DNA from: Rebecca billardiae RCC1528
Taxonomy: Eukaryota > Haptophyta
Assembly: GCA_965240325.2 (NCBI GenBank)
Contig: OZ251222.1
Coordinates: 1 to 64,000 of the forward strand
Direction: 5' to 3'
DNA length: 64,000 nt
The notes beneath the pieces were generated by a model. The model worked only from the letters and a program-made list of their open reading frames with translations, was not told the origin of the DNA and did no database searches. Both the position numbers and the translations under genes were made by a program. This document shows positions 31,400 to 43,686 of the stretch, one piece after another (position 1 is the stretch's first letter; every line of letters begins with the position of its first letter).

Positions 31400-34300
31400 A
31401 TGGCGCTCTCGCCGCTCGGCCCGCGCGGCCCGGCCACCAGCGCGCGCGCGCCTCGGCCGCGGGCGCTCGGCGCGCGCGTGCTGCTGTCGGCCGTTCTGCT
31501 CGCCGCGCGCACCGCGGACGCGCAGATGGGCTTGAGCGCTGGCTTTGAGCACACGTGTGCGCTCCGCACGGCGACGAGCGAGCTGTGGTGCTGGGGCGCG
31601 AATGCGCTGTGGCAGCTTGGTTTGGGTGACGAGGAAGCGCGCGGCGACAGCACCGGCGAGATGAGCGGCAACCTACCGCCGCTGAATCTCGGCAGCGGCC
31701 TTTCGATCCTGATGGTGAGCAGCGGCGGCGGCACCTCGTGCGCGGTCGTCAGCACAGGCTTCAGCAACAGCCTCAAGTGCTGGGGCGCGAACTCGGCCGG
31801 GCAGCTCGGCAAGGGGAGCACGGCGTTCCGCGGGCCGCCGAACGCCACGCTCGGCGACAGCCTGCCCAGCGTCGACCTCGGCGGCGAGGCGGAGCCGCTC
31901 GCTGTCTCGGTCGGACACGACGAGTCGAGCGGCGGCTCTCACGTGCTCGTGCTGCTGCTCGGCGGCGAGGTGAAGGCGTTCGGCGCGAACGCGTTCGGGC
32001 AGCTCGGGTACAACGACGTGGCCGATCGTGGCTCCCAGCCGTCGGACATGGGCGGGGCCAATCTCCCGCCCGTCGTCTTTGCGCCGCCCGAGGGCGGCCA
32101 GTCCCTCCGGCGGCTGCGCGAGCTCGGCGGCGCCGCGCCGGCCGAGCGCGGCGCGCGCGCGCGCCGGCTGCAGCCGACGCTGCTTGTCGAGGGCGTCGCC
32201 GCGGGCGGCGCGACGTCGTGCGCGCTCAACCTTCAGTCGAGCCGCGAGCTCTACTGCTGGGGCCGCAACACGCACGGCCAGCTCGGCCTGGGCGACACCC
32301 TCGCGCGCGGCGCCGCGGACGGCGCGTACGCTGTCGGCTTCCTCAGCCCGATCGCGCTGCCGGCGCCTCCCGTCTCCGTGGCGGTGGGGCAGGCGCACGT
32401 GTGCGCCGTGGTGCAGGGCGCCGGGCTCAACGTCTCCGTCGCGTGCTGGGGCAACGGCGCGAGCGGCCGGCTCGGCTCGGGCGGCGTCGCCAACCTCGGC
32501 GACAACGCGGGCCAGATGGGCGACCAGCTGCCCACCGTGCAGCTGCCCGGGCTGGCGGGCGCGCCGGCCGAGGCGTGCGCGGGCGAGGCGCACACGTGCG
32601 TGCGGTACGCGAGCGGCGAGGTGGTCTGCTTCGGCGCCAACGTGGACGGCCGGCTGGGCTACGGCGACACCGCCGGGCGCGGCGAGACCAGCGCCACGAT
32701 GGGCACGTCCCTCCCGGCGGTCGTGGCGCCCGACGAGCTGCCGGCGACGGCGCTGGCGTGCGGCGACAGCTGGACGTGCGTCGCGCTCAACGGCTCGGCG
32801 GTGTACTGCTGGGGCGCGAACGGGCGGGGCCAGCTCGGGCAGGGCGACGTGGCCTCGCGCGGTGACTCGGACGTGACCAAGGTGAGCACCCTGCCGCAGG
32901 TCGAGCTGGGCGCCTTCTCGCCGCCATCGAGCCCGCCGCCACCGCCACCGCCGACGCCGCCGCCGAGCCCGCCGCCGAGCCCACCGCCGAGCCCGCCGCC
33001 GAGCCCGCCGCCGAGCCCACCGTCGTCGCCCCCGAGCCCGCCGCCACCGCCGCCGCCGACGCCGCCTCCGAGCCCACCTCCGAGCCCGCCGCCGAGCCCG
33101 CCGCCGAGCCCGCCGCCAAGCCCGCCGCCGAGCCCGCCGCCACCGCCACCGCCGACGCCGCCTCCAACCCCGCCACCGAGCCCGCCGCCGAGCCCGCCGC
33201 CGAGCCCGCCCCCGAGCCCGCCGCCGAGCCCACCGCCACCGCCGCCGCCAACCCCGCCGCCGAACCCGCCGCCGAGCCCGCCGCCGAGCCCGCCGCCGAG
33301 CCCGCCGCCGCTCCCGCCGCTGTCGCCGCCGCCGCTGCTGCCGCCGAACCCCTCGCCTCCGTCCACGCCGCCGCCGCCCGACCTGGGCGGCGCGCCCCAG
33401 CTCGTGTCTGTGAGCCTGGGCGAGGGGCTGGACACGATCGGCGCCGTCTTCGACCGGAGCACCAACCGGGGCGGCTTCGAGGTGGGCGAGAGCTTCGAGT
33501 GCGACAAGCTCTTCTCCACCGCCACCAAGCAGCGGCTCAGCTCGGACAGCGGCGGCGGCGACGCGGTGTGCGAGTGGCTGAGCGATTTCGCGCTCGTCGT
33601 CACGCTGCCCTCCGGCGTGGCGGCGCCGACCGACGCGGAGATCGGCGCGAGCGGCGCGGAGTCTCAGTTCTCGCTCGAGTTTGCGGCGGGCAAGATCTGC
33701 TCCGAGGCCTCCGAGGAGGACCAGTACCTTGAGACCGCCCGGGGGGAGAAGGGGCTGGGCGGCCTCGACGGGCTGGGCGGCGGCGGGCTGGGCGGCTGGC
33801 AGCCGGGCTCCAACCCGGCCGCGCTCGCGGGCGGCGGGCGGCGCGTGCGCGCCGTGCGCGCGGCGCGCGCGCTCATGGAGGAGGGCGGAGGCGGCGGCGA
33901 CGAGCCCGACGGCGGCGGGGGCGGCGGGGGCGGCGGCGGCGAGGAGGACTACAGCGCCAGCTCGACCGACCTGGTGTGCCCGGACGGCGTCGGCCAGCGG
34001 CGCAAGGTGGAGGGCCCGTCGGCGATCTCGGAGAGTGCGCAGCCGAGCGTGTCCGCGCTGCTCGCTCCGTCCGCGCACGCCGTCTGCCTGCCGCTCACGG
34101 TGTACGCGCCCTCGAGCGACGGCGGCGGCGCGTTCGGCGCGCTGTACAGCTGGAACGCGTCGGTCTCGCAGCCCGCGGCGTGCGCGCTCTCGCCCGGCTG
34201 CGCCGCCGCCCTGGCCAACCTGCGGCAGGTGGCGGCGAGCGCGCAGAGCCCGGCGCTCACCGTGCCCGCGGCCGCGCTGGACGTCTCGATGGGGGCCCTC

Positions 34301-37214
34301 TCGCTCGAGCTGCTCGTGGGCGTGCCGTACGGGGAGGAGTACGCGGCGCAGGCCGCGGTGGTCGGGCTGACCAGCACGCCGCTGCCCGCCGTCTCGATCA
34401 GCTCCGCCGCCGGCGCGAGCTGGCGCACCTCCACCCAGCTGCGGCTCGAGTCGAGCGCGCGGCTGGCGAGCGGCACCGGCTGCGCCGGGCCGGCGGTCGG
34501 CGGCTCTCTGGGCTACCTGTGGGAGCTCAGCCCGGCGCTGTCGGCGGAGAAGGCGGCGCGGCTCGCGGCGGGCGCGCTGAGCAAGCCGACGCTCGTGCTG
34601 CCCGCGTACACGCTCACCCCCGGCGTGACGTACACCATCACGCTCACGGTGAGCACCGCGACTGAGCTCTCCAACTCGGCGAGCACGACTCTGGTCGTGC
34701 TCGTGCAGGGCGTGCTCGCGACCATCAGCGGCGGCGGCGCGCGCGTGGTGGGCGCGGGCGGGGCGCAGCTGGCGGTGGACGCGAGCGCGTCGCGCGACCG
34801 CGACGCGCAGGGCGCGAGCCTCACCTTCGCGTGGCAGGGCCTCGACGCGCTGCGCTGCGAGCCGCACGACGCCAACAGCACGGGCGCGGGCTCGGACTGC
34901 ATACAGGCGGGCGACGCGAGCAGCGCGCTGCTCGGCCTCCGCCCGCTGGCCAACGGCTCGTACCCGCTGAGCGTGACGGTGGCGGCGGCGGACGGGCGCG
35001 AGGACACGGCGTCGCAGCTGCTCACCGTCGTCGCGGGCGCGCCGCCCGTCGTCACCATCGCCGAGCTCCCCACCGAGAACGCCGAGCCTTCGCAGAAGCT
35101 GCGGCTCTCAGGCTCGGTGTTTGAGCCGATCACGAACGCAGACCTGCGCCGCTCGCGCGACGTGCGGCTGCTGTGGTCGGTGGACGACGGCGGCGACGCC
35201 GGGCTCGAGCTGGGCTCGGCGCAGACGGTCGCCAGCCCGCTCTCCGTCGCCGACCTCGTGCTGCGCGCCAACGTGCTCGCGGCGGGCGAGACGTACTCGC
35301 TGCGGCTGAGCGCGACGTTTGGCGGCGTGACCGGCTTTGCGGTGCTCACGTTCAGCACGAACGCGCCGCCGCGCGGCGGCGTGTTCAGCGTGTCGCCGGA
35401 CTCGGGCGTGGGCCTCGACACGGAGTTCACGCTCGCGATGGTCGGCTGGGACGCGGACAACCTGCCGCTGCGCTACGCCTTCAGCCGGCGCAACGGCCGG
35501 CCGTCGCGCGGCCCGACCGACCAGTTCTCCGTCACGCTGCGCGCGAGCAGCCTCACGCCCATTCACAGCACGACGCTGCCCTCCGGCCGCGGCGGCGGCG
35601 GGGCGCTGACGCTGGTGGGCTCGGCGGTGGACCAGCTCGACGCGACGGTCACGCTCGAGCGCACCGTCACCGTCTCCGCGCCCGACGGCACCGCCTCCGG
35701 CGCGGGCGCGACCGCGTACGTGCGCGGCGTCGTGGACGCGCGGCTGTCGTCGCTGCTCGGCGCCTCGTCCGCGAGCGAGGTGGCCAACCTCGCCTCGTCG
35801 AGCGCGTCGCTGCTGAACGACGAGGAGGACGCGGACGACGGGACGCGGCGCGCGCTGCGCGGCGAGCTGATCAGCGCGCTCGACGTCGTCGCCTCCGCCG
35901 ACACCACCGCCGACTCGGAGAGCCTGGGGCTCGTGCTGGGCGCACTCGAGGAGCTCGTGGGCGCCCCCTCCGAGCTGGACGCGGGCGCGCGCGCGCAGGC
36001 GGCGGGGCTGGCGAGGAGCCTGATGAGCTCGGCGCGGAGCGAGGGGCTGGACGAGGCGGGAGCGAACGCGACGGTGAGCGCGCTCGCCTCGCTGCTTGAC
36101 GGCACCGTCGAGGGCGGCGACTCGGACGAGGACGCGTCCGCCGTCTCGTCGATCGTGCAGGAGGCGCTGGCCGACCTCGGCGCCGCGCTGCTGCTGGACG
36201 CGCTGGCGTGCGAGGAGGCGACGAGCGTCGTGTCCGGCTCGATCTCGATCAGCGCGGCGCGCACGCTGTCCAGCTGCCTCGCCGACTCGACGCAGACCGC
36301 GCCCGAGCTCGAGGAGGACGAGGACGGCGTCGCGGGCCCGTCTGCGCAGTTTGGCGCGGCGCTCGAGTCGGAGGCGCAGATCCCGTCGGAGGAGGAGTTC
36401 GATCTCGAGCTGATCTCGTGGCTGCTCGACCCGCACGAGGCGGCGGCGCGCGAGGCGGGCTCGGAGACGAACCTGAGCGCGCGCGTCTTCTCCGTCCGGC
36501 TGCTCGACTCGAGCGGCGACGAGATCGACGTCGACGGCCTCGCCGAGCCCGTGGCGCTCACGATCCGGCCGGCGGACGGCGGCAGCTTTGGCGACGTGGG
36601 CGGCGCGCGCTGCGACGCGGACGAGGACTGCAGCGGCGGCGAGGGCGCGGGCGAGGCGGGCGGCGCGTGCGTGCGCGGCGCGTGCGTGTGCAACGCCGCC
36701 TTCTCCGGGCGCACGTGCGCGCGCAAGCAGCGCTGCGTCTTCTGGGACGAGCAGGAGCTCGAGTGGAGCGACGACGGGTGCGAGGTCGCCTCGGTCTCGG
36801 CGGGTGCGGTCGTGTGCAAGTGCACGCACCTCACCGACTTTTGCGTGCAGGTGAACACGCTGAGCGCGGCGCAGATCGGCGCGGCGGCGCTGGCGATCTT
36901 CACCGGGCGCGTGTTCGTCGCCTCGCCCCTCGCCGCCGCGCTCGTCCTCGCCGTCCTCGGCATCGCCCTCGGCGGCGCGGCGGTGCTGCACGCGCACGAC
37001 TTGCGCACGCCGCACGCCGGCGCGCCGCTGCGCTGCGTCGCGGCGACGCGGCGCGCGCACCTGCGCGTGCAGGCGCGGACCGACCTGGCGCTGCTGCTCC
37101 GGCGCACGCGCGTGCTGCTCAGCGCCGCCAGGCGCCGCGGCCGGCGCGCCGCCGGCGAGCGCGGCGAGCGCGTCGGCGCCGGCGGCGCGCGCGTCGTCGT
37201 GCGCGCGCGGCGGC

Positions 37215-37253
<39 letters not shown>

Positions 37254-40200
37254 CGGACTCGGCCGCGGGCGCGGGCCGAGCGGGCGCGGGCGCGCGCGCG
37301 CTCTCGCGCGCCGGGCTGAGCTCGTTCGGCCTGCTCTCGCACTGCGCGTGGCGGCACCCGCTGATCGCCTCGCTGCTGCAGGACGACTCGCGCGTGTACC
37401 GCGCCGAGCAGTGGGTCGTCCTGTGGACCGGGCTGATGCTGGAGATGCTGTTTGTTTTCATCTTCTTTGACCTGAGCGAGGCCGGCGCGGGCGCGGACGC
37501 GGACGCGGGCGCGGACGGCGACGCCGATCCCGACGCGGCGGCGTCGTTCTGGCGGCCGCCCAGCGCGTCGGTGTTTGTGGCGTTCCTCATCGTGCTCGCG
37601 CAGAAGCTCTTCTGGGACATCCTCGTCGCGGGGCGGCTGATGGCGTGGGCGCACCACGCGGAGGGCGCGCGATGGCAGGAGCTTGCCGCGCGCCGGCGCG
37701 TGCGCGCGCTCTCGGCGCCCTCGCAGGGCGCGCTGCGCGAGCTGCTCGTGCTCTCCGCCGACCGCAAGCTCGCGGCGGTGCGCGCGCTGCACGCGCTGTG
37801 CGCCGAGCGCGGCCTGCCCTTCGCGCCGTGGCGCGACGCCTTCCGCGCCGCCGACGCGCCGCCGGAGCGCATGCCGCGGCTGCTCCGCACGGTGGGCCGC
37901 GCGATCACGCGCCGCGCGCCGACGTCCGAGCCGCCGCCGCCGCCGCCGCCGGCGCCCGGCGCGTTCCCCGCGGCGCGGCGCGGCGGCGAGCGCGGCTCCG
38001 GCTTTGTCTGCGTCGTCTCCGACGCGCGCGCGTACTCGGGCGTGCTCCGCGCCCACCGCCCCTCGCCCGGCGCGCGCGCCGGCCCCGCGCGCGGCCGCGC
38101 GCGCTCGCTGGTGGTCGAGAGAACCGCCGAGCGCGCGGCGGTGGCGGCGCTGCTGCAGGCGCCGGACGAGGAGCGGGAGGCTGTGCTGCGCGTGCTGCGC
38201 TCGGCGATCCGGCCGATCGAGTGGCAGGCGCTCGCGATCGCCGCGGCCTCGCTCGCCCGCGGCGAGGGCGACGGCCTCTCCTCGCCCTCGCGCGCGCGCG
38301 GCGCGGCGCGCGCGCGCGCTGGCCTGGGCTGGACGCGCGCGCGCACATCCGTGTTCGAGCGCGCGGGCTGGGCGGCCATGCTGGCGGCGTCCGCGCAGAG
38401 CGTGCGCGCGGCGCGCGACGCGCCGCAGAGGATGCCGCTCGGCCGCGCGCTCACCGCCCGCGCGCCCGGCGGCGGCGGCAGCGCCGCCGCCGACGGCGCC
38501 GCCGCGGGCGGCGCGGCCGGCGCGCCGCGCGTGCGCGCCCTGCAGCGCCCGCTGCTCGCGCTCGTTGCCGACGTGCGCCACGCGGCGTTCGAGGCGGGGC
38601 GCGCGGCGGAGGAGGCGCGCGCGCCCGCCGACGCGCGCGCCGCCGCGGCCGAGCGCGCGCGCCACCTGTGGGCGCTGACCACCGCGGCGGTGGCCGCGGT
38701 GCGCGCCCTCGACGAGGCGGCGGCAGCCTCCTCCTCCGCGCGCGCGCCCACCGTCGCGCTGCAGAGCTCAGCCGCGGCGCTCTCGGCGCGCGGCGCGGGC
38801 GCGCCCGGCGCGCCGTCGGCGCGCGAGCGGCGGCGCGCCGCGCTCGACGCGGCGCTGCGCGAGCTCGAGCTCGCGAGCCAGGCCGCGGCGCAGGTGGCCC
38901 TGCTGCCGCCGACGACGGCGGCCTGGGAGCTGCGCGCCGCGGCCGCCGCGGCCGCCGCGGCCGCCGTGCTGCCGAGCCGCAAGCCGTCGCACGCGGCGCG
39001 GAGCGCGGCGCGGCCGTCGGCGGCGGCGGCCTCGGCCTCGGCGGCGGGCGCGGCGTCGGGCCAAGGCGCGGCGCTTCCGCCACCCGCGCCCGCGCCGCCG
39101 CCGACGCCGACGCCGACGCCGCCACCGCCCGCCGCCGACGCCGCCGCGGACGGGACTGGCGGCCCCTGCTGCGCGCTCGGCGCGCTCGGCGCACTCGGCC
39201 GGCCGCGCGGCGTGTCGCGCGCCGCCGAGCTCGCCGAGCTTGCGGTGCACAAGCGCTGGCTGGTCGAGTCTGACGAGGGGCTGCTCGGGCTGTGGGCGCG
39301 CGTGCCGGAGGGGGCGCTGCACGGGCCAGCCGCCGCGCCCGCGCAGCCGCCGCGGCAGCAGCACCACCGCCTCCCCGCCAGCGCGGCCACTCCCAGCGAG
39401 CTCCCCGCGGGCGGCGCGCCGCGCGCCGCTCTCGCCGTGCGCTTTGTGCGCCTGGCGGGCCTAAGGTACAAGCTGGGCGCCCGCGCGCCCATCGAGCTGA
39501 ACGCGGCGTCGTGGCTGCGCGACGAGCTGCAGGCGGTGGACGTGGACCCGCGGCGGCACGCGCTCTCGGCACACCGCTCGAGCACGCGCTACCTCGCCAG
39601 ATACGATCTGGGCGAGGTGCGCGCGTGGCTGGGGCGCGCGCTCGAGCCCGCCGATGTGGTGATGGACGCGGCGTGGGCGACCGCGAGCGTGCTCGCCGCG
39701 ACGCGGCACCGCGCGGAGCGGCGCGCGCTCGCCGAGTTCTCCGCGCTGCACACGTTCGTGCGCCTGCGCCCGCGCCCCGCCTTCGCGCCCGGCACCGCCG
39801 TGCACGCCGCCGTCCTTGCCGAGCTCCGAGACTCGGGCGGGCGCGCGGCGCGGCTCGGCGCGCGCTGGGCGCGCACCGGCCGCGGCGTGCGCATCTCGCT
39901 GCACCGGCGCACGCTGCCCACGCTCACGCCGCACGCGGACGGGGCGGCGGACGCGGGCGGCGGCGGCGCCAAGCCCGCCGCCGCGCCGCGCGCCGCCGGC
40001 GCGCCGGCCGAGGCCGCGCGCGCGCGCGCGCACGCCGGCGGCGCGCGCGAGGCGGAGGCGGACCTCGCGGCCGCGCGCGCGGCCGTGCTCGCGGCCGACG
40101 CGGAGGCGCTGCGCGGCGCGGGCGTGCAGGTGGGGCCGCACGCGCCGCTGCGGCTGCTGCGCGTGCACGTCGCCGGCGCCGCGCCCTCCGCGCGCGAGAC

Positions 40201-41348
40201 GCACGCCCCCGCCCGCAGCCTGCTCGCGAGCGTCGGCCTCGGCCGCCGCGCGCAGCCGCCCGGCCGCGCGCCCGTGCACGTCATCTACGCCGTCGAGGGC
40301 GTGCGCACGGCAGCGGACGTGGGCGGCTCCAGCTACGTGCGGGCGGTGACGCACCTCGGCTCGGTCGCGCTCGCCGCCGACTCGGCGGGCGCGCTCGCGC
40401 TCGGCCGCGCGCTGCAGAGCCGGCCGCTGCTGTGCTACGCGCAGCCGACGCGCGCGCCGCCCGCCGACGCGGCCGCGGCCGAGCGCGCGGACGCGGCGGC
40501 CGACGAGGGCGCTCTCGCCGAGGAGATGGTCGCCCTAGTCCACCTGCCGCCCGACGTGGCGGCCGAGGTCGAGGCGGAGGCGGCGCGCGCGCACCTGCGC
40601 GTGCTCGTGCGCGCGTGGCGGCGCGCGCGCGGCGCGCGGCGGCCCAGCGCGGCCGCAGCCGCCCGCCGCGCCGCCGGCGGCGCGCCGCCCGTTGCGAACG
40701 CGGCCGACGCCGACGCCGAGGCGGAGGCGGAGCTGGCGGCGGAGGAGGGCGGGATCGAGATCGACTCGCGCATGCTGTGGTCGCGCGCGGACGACCTCGC
40801 GCTCTCCGCCCTCGACGCGCACGGCGTGCCCACCGCCGTGCTCTCGACGCTGCAGCCCTACGGTGCGCGCGCGACTGCTCCGCACGCGCGCGCGCGCCGC
40901 CGCCGCGCCGCGCCGCGCCGCGCCCGCCGCCGCACGCCTGACCCCGCGCTCCGTCGGACTCGCGCGCGCATGCACTGCCTGTGCCCGCGGGGCGCGCGCA
41001 GGCAAGGGGCGCGTGGTGATGTGGCGCGTGCGCATCGTCATGCTGTGCGTGTGGGCGGTGCTCGCCGTCTCCGCCTTCTTCGTCCTCGCGTACGCGCTGC
41101 AGCCGTCCTTCTACGGCGACACGTGGGTGTCGGTCTTCCACGCGTGGGCGCTGGACACCGCGTCCGAGTTTGCGCGCGAGCCGCTCGTCGTGGCGGGGAA
41201 GGCGCTGCTGCAGCTGCTCGTCGAGGCGCTCGTCGCGCTGCCCGCGTGCCTCGTCTGCCTCGCCGCGATCGGGTGCGACAAGCTGATCGGCGAGCGCGAC
41301 ACGGTCGACCACGGCGTCACCGTCCTCGACCAGGTCATGGAGCTGTGA
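31400..41348 (+). CDS. giant cell-surface receptor: RCC1-type propeller, Pro-rich stalk, REJ/PKD-like, GAIN/GPS, polycystin-like TM segments
   Basis: Two exons (31400-40862 and 41002-41348; donor GTGCGCGC, 139-nt intron) give 3269 aa. The N-terminus is a signal sequence (LLSAVLLAARTADA). Residues about 45-495 hold seven RCC1/BLIP-II-type repeats (WCWGANxxxQLGxGD). Residues about 508-663 are an uninterrupted Ser-Pro-Pro-Pro stalk. A Cys-containing domain and a Gly-rich linker follow. Residues about 875-1430 are REJ/PKD-like beta modules (YTLTPGVTYTITLTVSTA). A GAIN-like region follows, then an EGF-like segment (about 1738-1774) and a GPS motif (about 1777-1818) with CKCTHLTDF, whose HL/T is the usual self-cleavage point. 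TM helices lie near 1830-1865, 2004-2027 and 2057-2079, the latter two preceded by HPLIASLLQDDSRVYRAEQW, which recalls polycystin-1. The 1000-residue Ala/Arg-rich part that follows is unassigned, and two more helices lie in exon 2. Channel activity is not shown. I know no described protein with this order. Confidence 0.8.
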
Positions 41349-41568
41349 CGAGTGTGAAGCTTGTGATGATGCAAGGTGAGATCTCGCCTGCCTGAGCTGT
41401 GTGCGTCTCTTATTCTTAGTAAACTGTAGGGGTGATTGAGGTTCAAGATCGTCTGATCTCATGATTCTTCGGAACTTGTACCCCATACTGTGATGGGCAT
41501 ACTGTGATCCCTCACCCATCCGCGCATGGACATTCACCGCGAACACCCATCACCTAACTAACCGCCTG
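41349..41568. other. spacer between the giant gene and the recombinase element
   Basis: Contains the second copy of the 47-nt repeat and an 11-nt direct repeat (CATACTGTGAT, twice near 41485-41510). It is likely the 3' UTR of the giant gene. Confidence 0.5.
41381..41427 (-). repeat. 47-nt dispersed repeat, copy 2 (reverse orientation)
   Basis: Exact reverse complement of 4406-4452. It begins 33 nt after the giant gene's stop codon, so it probably lies in that mRNA's 3' UTR. The similarity may reach slightly further than 47 nt on the side away from the stop codon. Confidence 0.9.
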
Positions 41569-42184
41569 ATAACAGCGCGCGTCGCGCTCCTTATCACTGC
41601 CCGGTCATTACGGTGGGCAGACGCTGTCAGTCGTCGCGGGGGGGCCGGGCGGCGAGGCAGCGCCCGCCCCGCGGCGCTGACTCAAGCCGCACCCTGCCCC
41701 GGCGCGGCGCTCCAACGCCGAGGGAGGGCGGGCGGGAGGCGGTGGAGTGCAGCTGGCTGACCGTACGGGTAGCTGGCACCGTTGACCGGCCACACGGGGT
41801 CGGCGCCGCGGCACGGACGGGCGGTAGCTGCGGCGACGGTCGGGCAGGACGCGCCGGCGAGGGCAGCGCGGGCTGGAGGCGGAGAGCTGCACGAGTTCAC
41901 GACGTGCGTCCCACCCAAATGATGGTCACCCCGAGCGTACCCGACTGGCACGGCTCCCACAATCCTGCGGCGCCACGCCGCGCCGCAAAGGTGAGCTGCT
42001 CGAGGCACGTCGACCAATAAGCTCATAGGGGGGGGCAGCGAGCGCCGGCACCGAGTCCGGGGAGGCGCGCGCGGGGCAGAGTCCGGGAGGGAGTCCGGGC
42101 CTGTGCGGAGCGGCGCCGGCAGTCATAACGCGATAACCGCCGGACTGCCAAACCCACCACTCCCGTCGCGTCGGCCATCGCCCC
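41569..42184 (-). mobile_element. short, recombinase-less copy of the tyrosine-recombinase element
   Basis: The unit starts ATAACAGCGCGCGTCGCG and ends GGCCATCGCCCC, exactly as the larger unit next to it does. It consists of a 102-bp block (41569-41670) shared with 42185-42301 except for a 15-nt indel, about 65 bp without a match in the neighbour, and a 449-bp block (41736-42184) identical to 43687-44135 as far as I can read. It abuts the full unit with no spacer. It may be an internally deleted derivative inserted in tandem, or half of a split-direct-repeat structure. Confidence 0.75.
41736..42184. repeat. 449-bp direct repeat, copy 1
   Basis: Runs from GAGGCGGTGGAGTGCAGC to GGCCATCGCCCC and matches 43687-44135 in the same orientation and with the same length. 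It includes a run of seven or more G near 42020-42028. The two copies bracket the recombinase gene. Confidence 0.92.
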
Positions 42185-42257
42185 ATAACAGCGCGCGTCG
42201 CGCTCCTTATCACTGCCCGGTCATTACGGTGGGCAGACGCTGGATTGCCTGGGGCCG

Positions 42258-43355
42258 TCAGTCGTCGCGGGGGGGCCGGGCGGCGAGGCAGCGCCCGCCC
42301 CAAAGAGGCGCAGCGCCAGGCGCCACGCCGGCATGGACGGCGTCGGCCGGCGCGGACGAGGCCCGGCCCGGCCCCGGCCCCAACGGCGCTGCGTCGTGCC
42401 ACGCTCCGACGCATGCTGCCAACGCCAAGCGTGTGGCGTCGGTAGCGGCAGCACCCGGGAAGTACGTGCGAGGCGCGGGCCCCGCCCAGCGCCCTGCGGC
42501 GTTGATCTCGCCCGCAGGCAGTCCCAAAAACGCCAGCATCGCCACGGCCGAGCGTCGAACCGAGTTGGTGCCCACGCCCTTGGTGGCGAGCCCCAGCGCG
42601 CGGCACTCACCGCGCAGCCACGACAGGTACGCCGCGTACGTGACAGCGCGCCCAGCGTCGTCGACAAACAGCGGCGCCTCGGAAGCGGTGGCCGGGCGGT
42701 GTAAGAGGAAACTTGCCACCGCGCGAACCGGGCAGAGCGGCGAGTCCGGAATGGAAGGGAGCAGCTCCCAAGCTTCCTCCCCGGGGTGGTGCTTCCAGCT
42801 GCGCACGAGGATGTACAGGCCGCGCGGCGAGGAGGAGACGTCGCAGCAGCGCAGCAGCTTCCACGGTGCCCAGCGAGAGGATGATCCGGACGCCACCGTC
42901 TCCGAGCGCACGACCGTGAAGAGCTGTACCAGCAGCATCGCAAAGAAGCGCGCCGTCTCAGGGCGCACGCGGGCCGCGATCGCGAGAAGCACCGCCGGCG
43001 GCAGCGCGACCGCTTGGCCGCGTCCGCGTCCGCTCTCCTGGCGGTAGCGCGTCACCAGGCGGCGGCGGCCGACATCCACAATCGGGGCGGCCAGGTCGCC
43101 GGCGAGCTGCGCAGCAACCTGCACCGCGGAGATGTACTGCTCGATGGAGCCCGCCGCGTAGCCCGCTTCGCCGAGGTGCACCGCGAAACGGCGGAGCGAG
43201 AGCGCGGTCGGCGGCCAGCACGCCCCTTCGCCTGCGCGGCGCGCGAAAGCTCCGTACGCGCGCAGACCTGCCCGGTGCCGGCCGTCGACGGCAGGCAACA
43301 CCACGAGTGACGCGAAGCGACCGTCCAGCCATCGCGCGTAGCCCTGCGTCGACAT
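42258..43355 (-). CDS. tyrosine recombinase (phage-integrase-type fold)
   Basis: A 365-aa protein from ATG 43355 (MSTQGYARWLDGRF); the frame stays open upstream to 43730 with a basic, Pro/Ala-rich extension. The N-terminal half is helical (residues about 1-120: SLRRFAVHLGEAGYAAGSIEQYISAV), like SAM-like DNA-binding domains of integrases. In the catalytic half the first Arg is in LLVQLFTVVRSETVA. The box II segment GTNSVRRSAVAMLAFLG has Asn where His is usual but keeps the Arg. GRW supplies the Trp/His position, and RTYFPG supplies the nucleophilic Tyr. So R, R, W and Y are in place. Such enzymes cut and join DNA through a 3'-phosphotyrosine link and move Cryptons and DIRS-like elements. The Asn substitution leaves activity uncertain. 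Confidence 0.75.
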   Translation of the reverse strand: MSTQGYARWLDGRFASLVVLPAVDGRHRAGLRAYGAFARRAGEGACWPPTALSLRRFAVHLGEAGYAAGSIEQYISAVQVAAQLAGDLAAPIVDVGRRRLVTRYRQESGRGRGQAVALPPAVLLAIAARVRPETARFFAMLLVQLFTVVRSETVASGSSSRWAPWKLLRCCDVSSSPRGLYILVRSWKHHPGEEAWELLPSIPDSPLCPVRAVASFLLHRPATASEAPLFVDDAGRAVTYAAYLSWLRGECRALGLATKGVGTNSVRRSAVAMLAFLGLPAGEINAAGRWAGPAPRTYFPGAAATDATRLALAACVGAWHDAAPLGPGPGRASSAPADAVHAGVAPGAAPLWGGRCLAARPPRDD

Positions 43356-43686
43356 GATTGTGGCGGGGCCTCCCCCTCGGCTGGTGAGCGGGGGCAGCCG
43401 CTGCCCCGGGCCGGACCCAGGCGCCAGGCGTCGTCCGGCTCGCGCGAGCGGCGCGGGTCGCGCGGGCGGCCGGCCGCGGGGTGGGCGCAGCTGGCGGTAC
43501 CGGCTGGCCGGCCGGCGGAGGAAACGCTTGGTTGCGCCCGACGCGCGGAGCCCCGGCCCCGCGCCCGCGGCCCACGCCCGCCGCGGCCCCGGCGCCGGCC
43601 GAAGAGACGCGCTGCGCTTTTCGAGCCGCCCGTTGGGTCTGCGCCATCGGCATGGCGACGCGCGTAGAGATTGGAGGGGAACGGAG

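Noticed and set aside
32920-33390. Gly-rich minus-strand frame (314 codons) opposite the Pro-rich stalk
   Set aside because: It is the simple complement of the Ser-Pro-Pro-Pro repeat coding; the plus strand joins recognisable domains on both sides.
35108-39585. Minus-strand frames of 1185 and 1340 codons inside the giant gene
   Set aside because: They are antisense to conserved GPS, EGF-like and TM coding. Their composition is Arg/Ala/Ser low complexity with no recognisable domain.
42103-43047. Plus-strand 314-codon frame within the recombinase element
   Set aside because: It is antisense to the recombinase catalytic domain and shows no family pattern.
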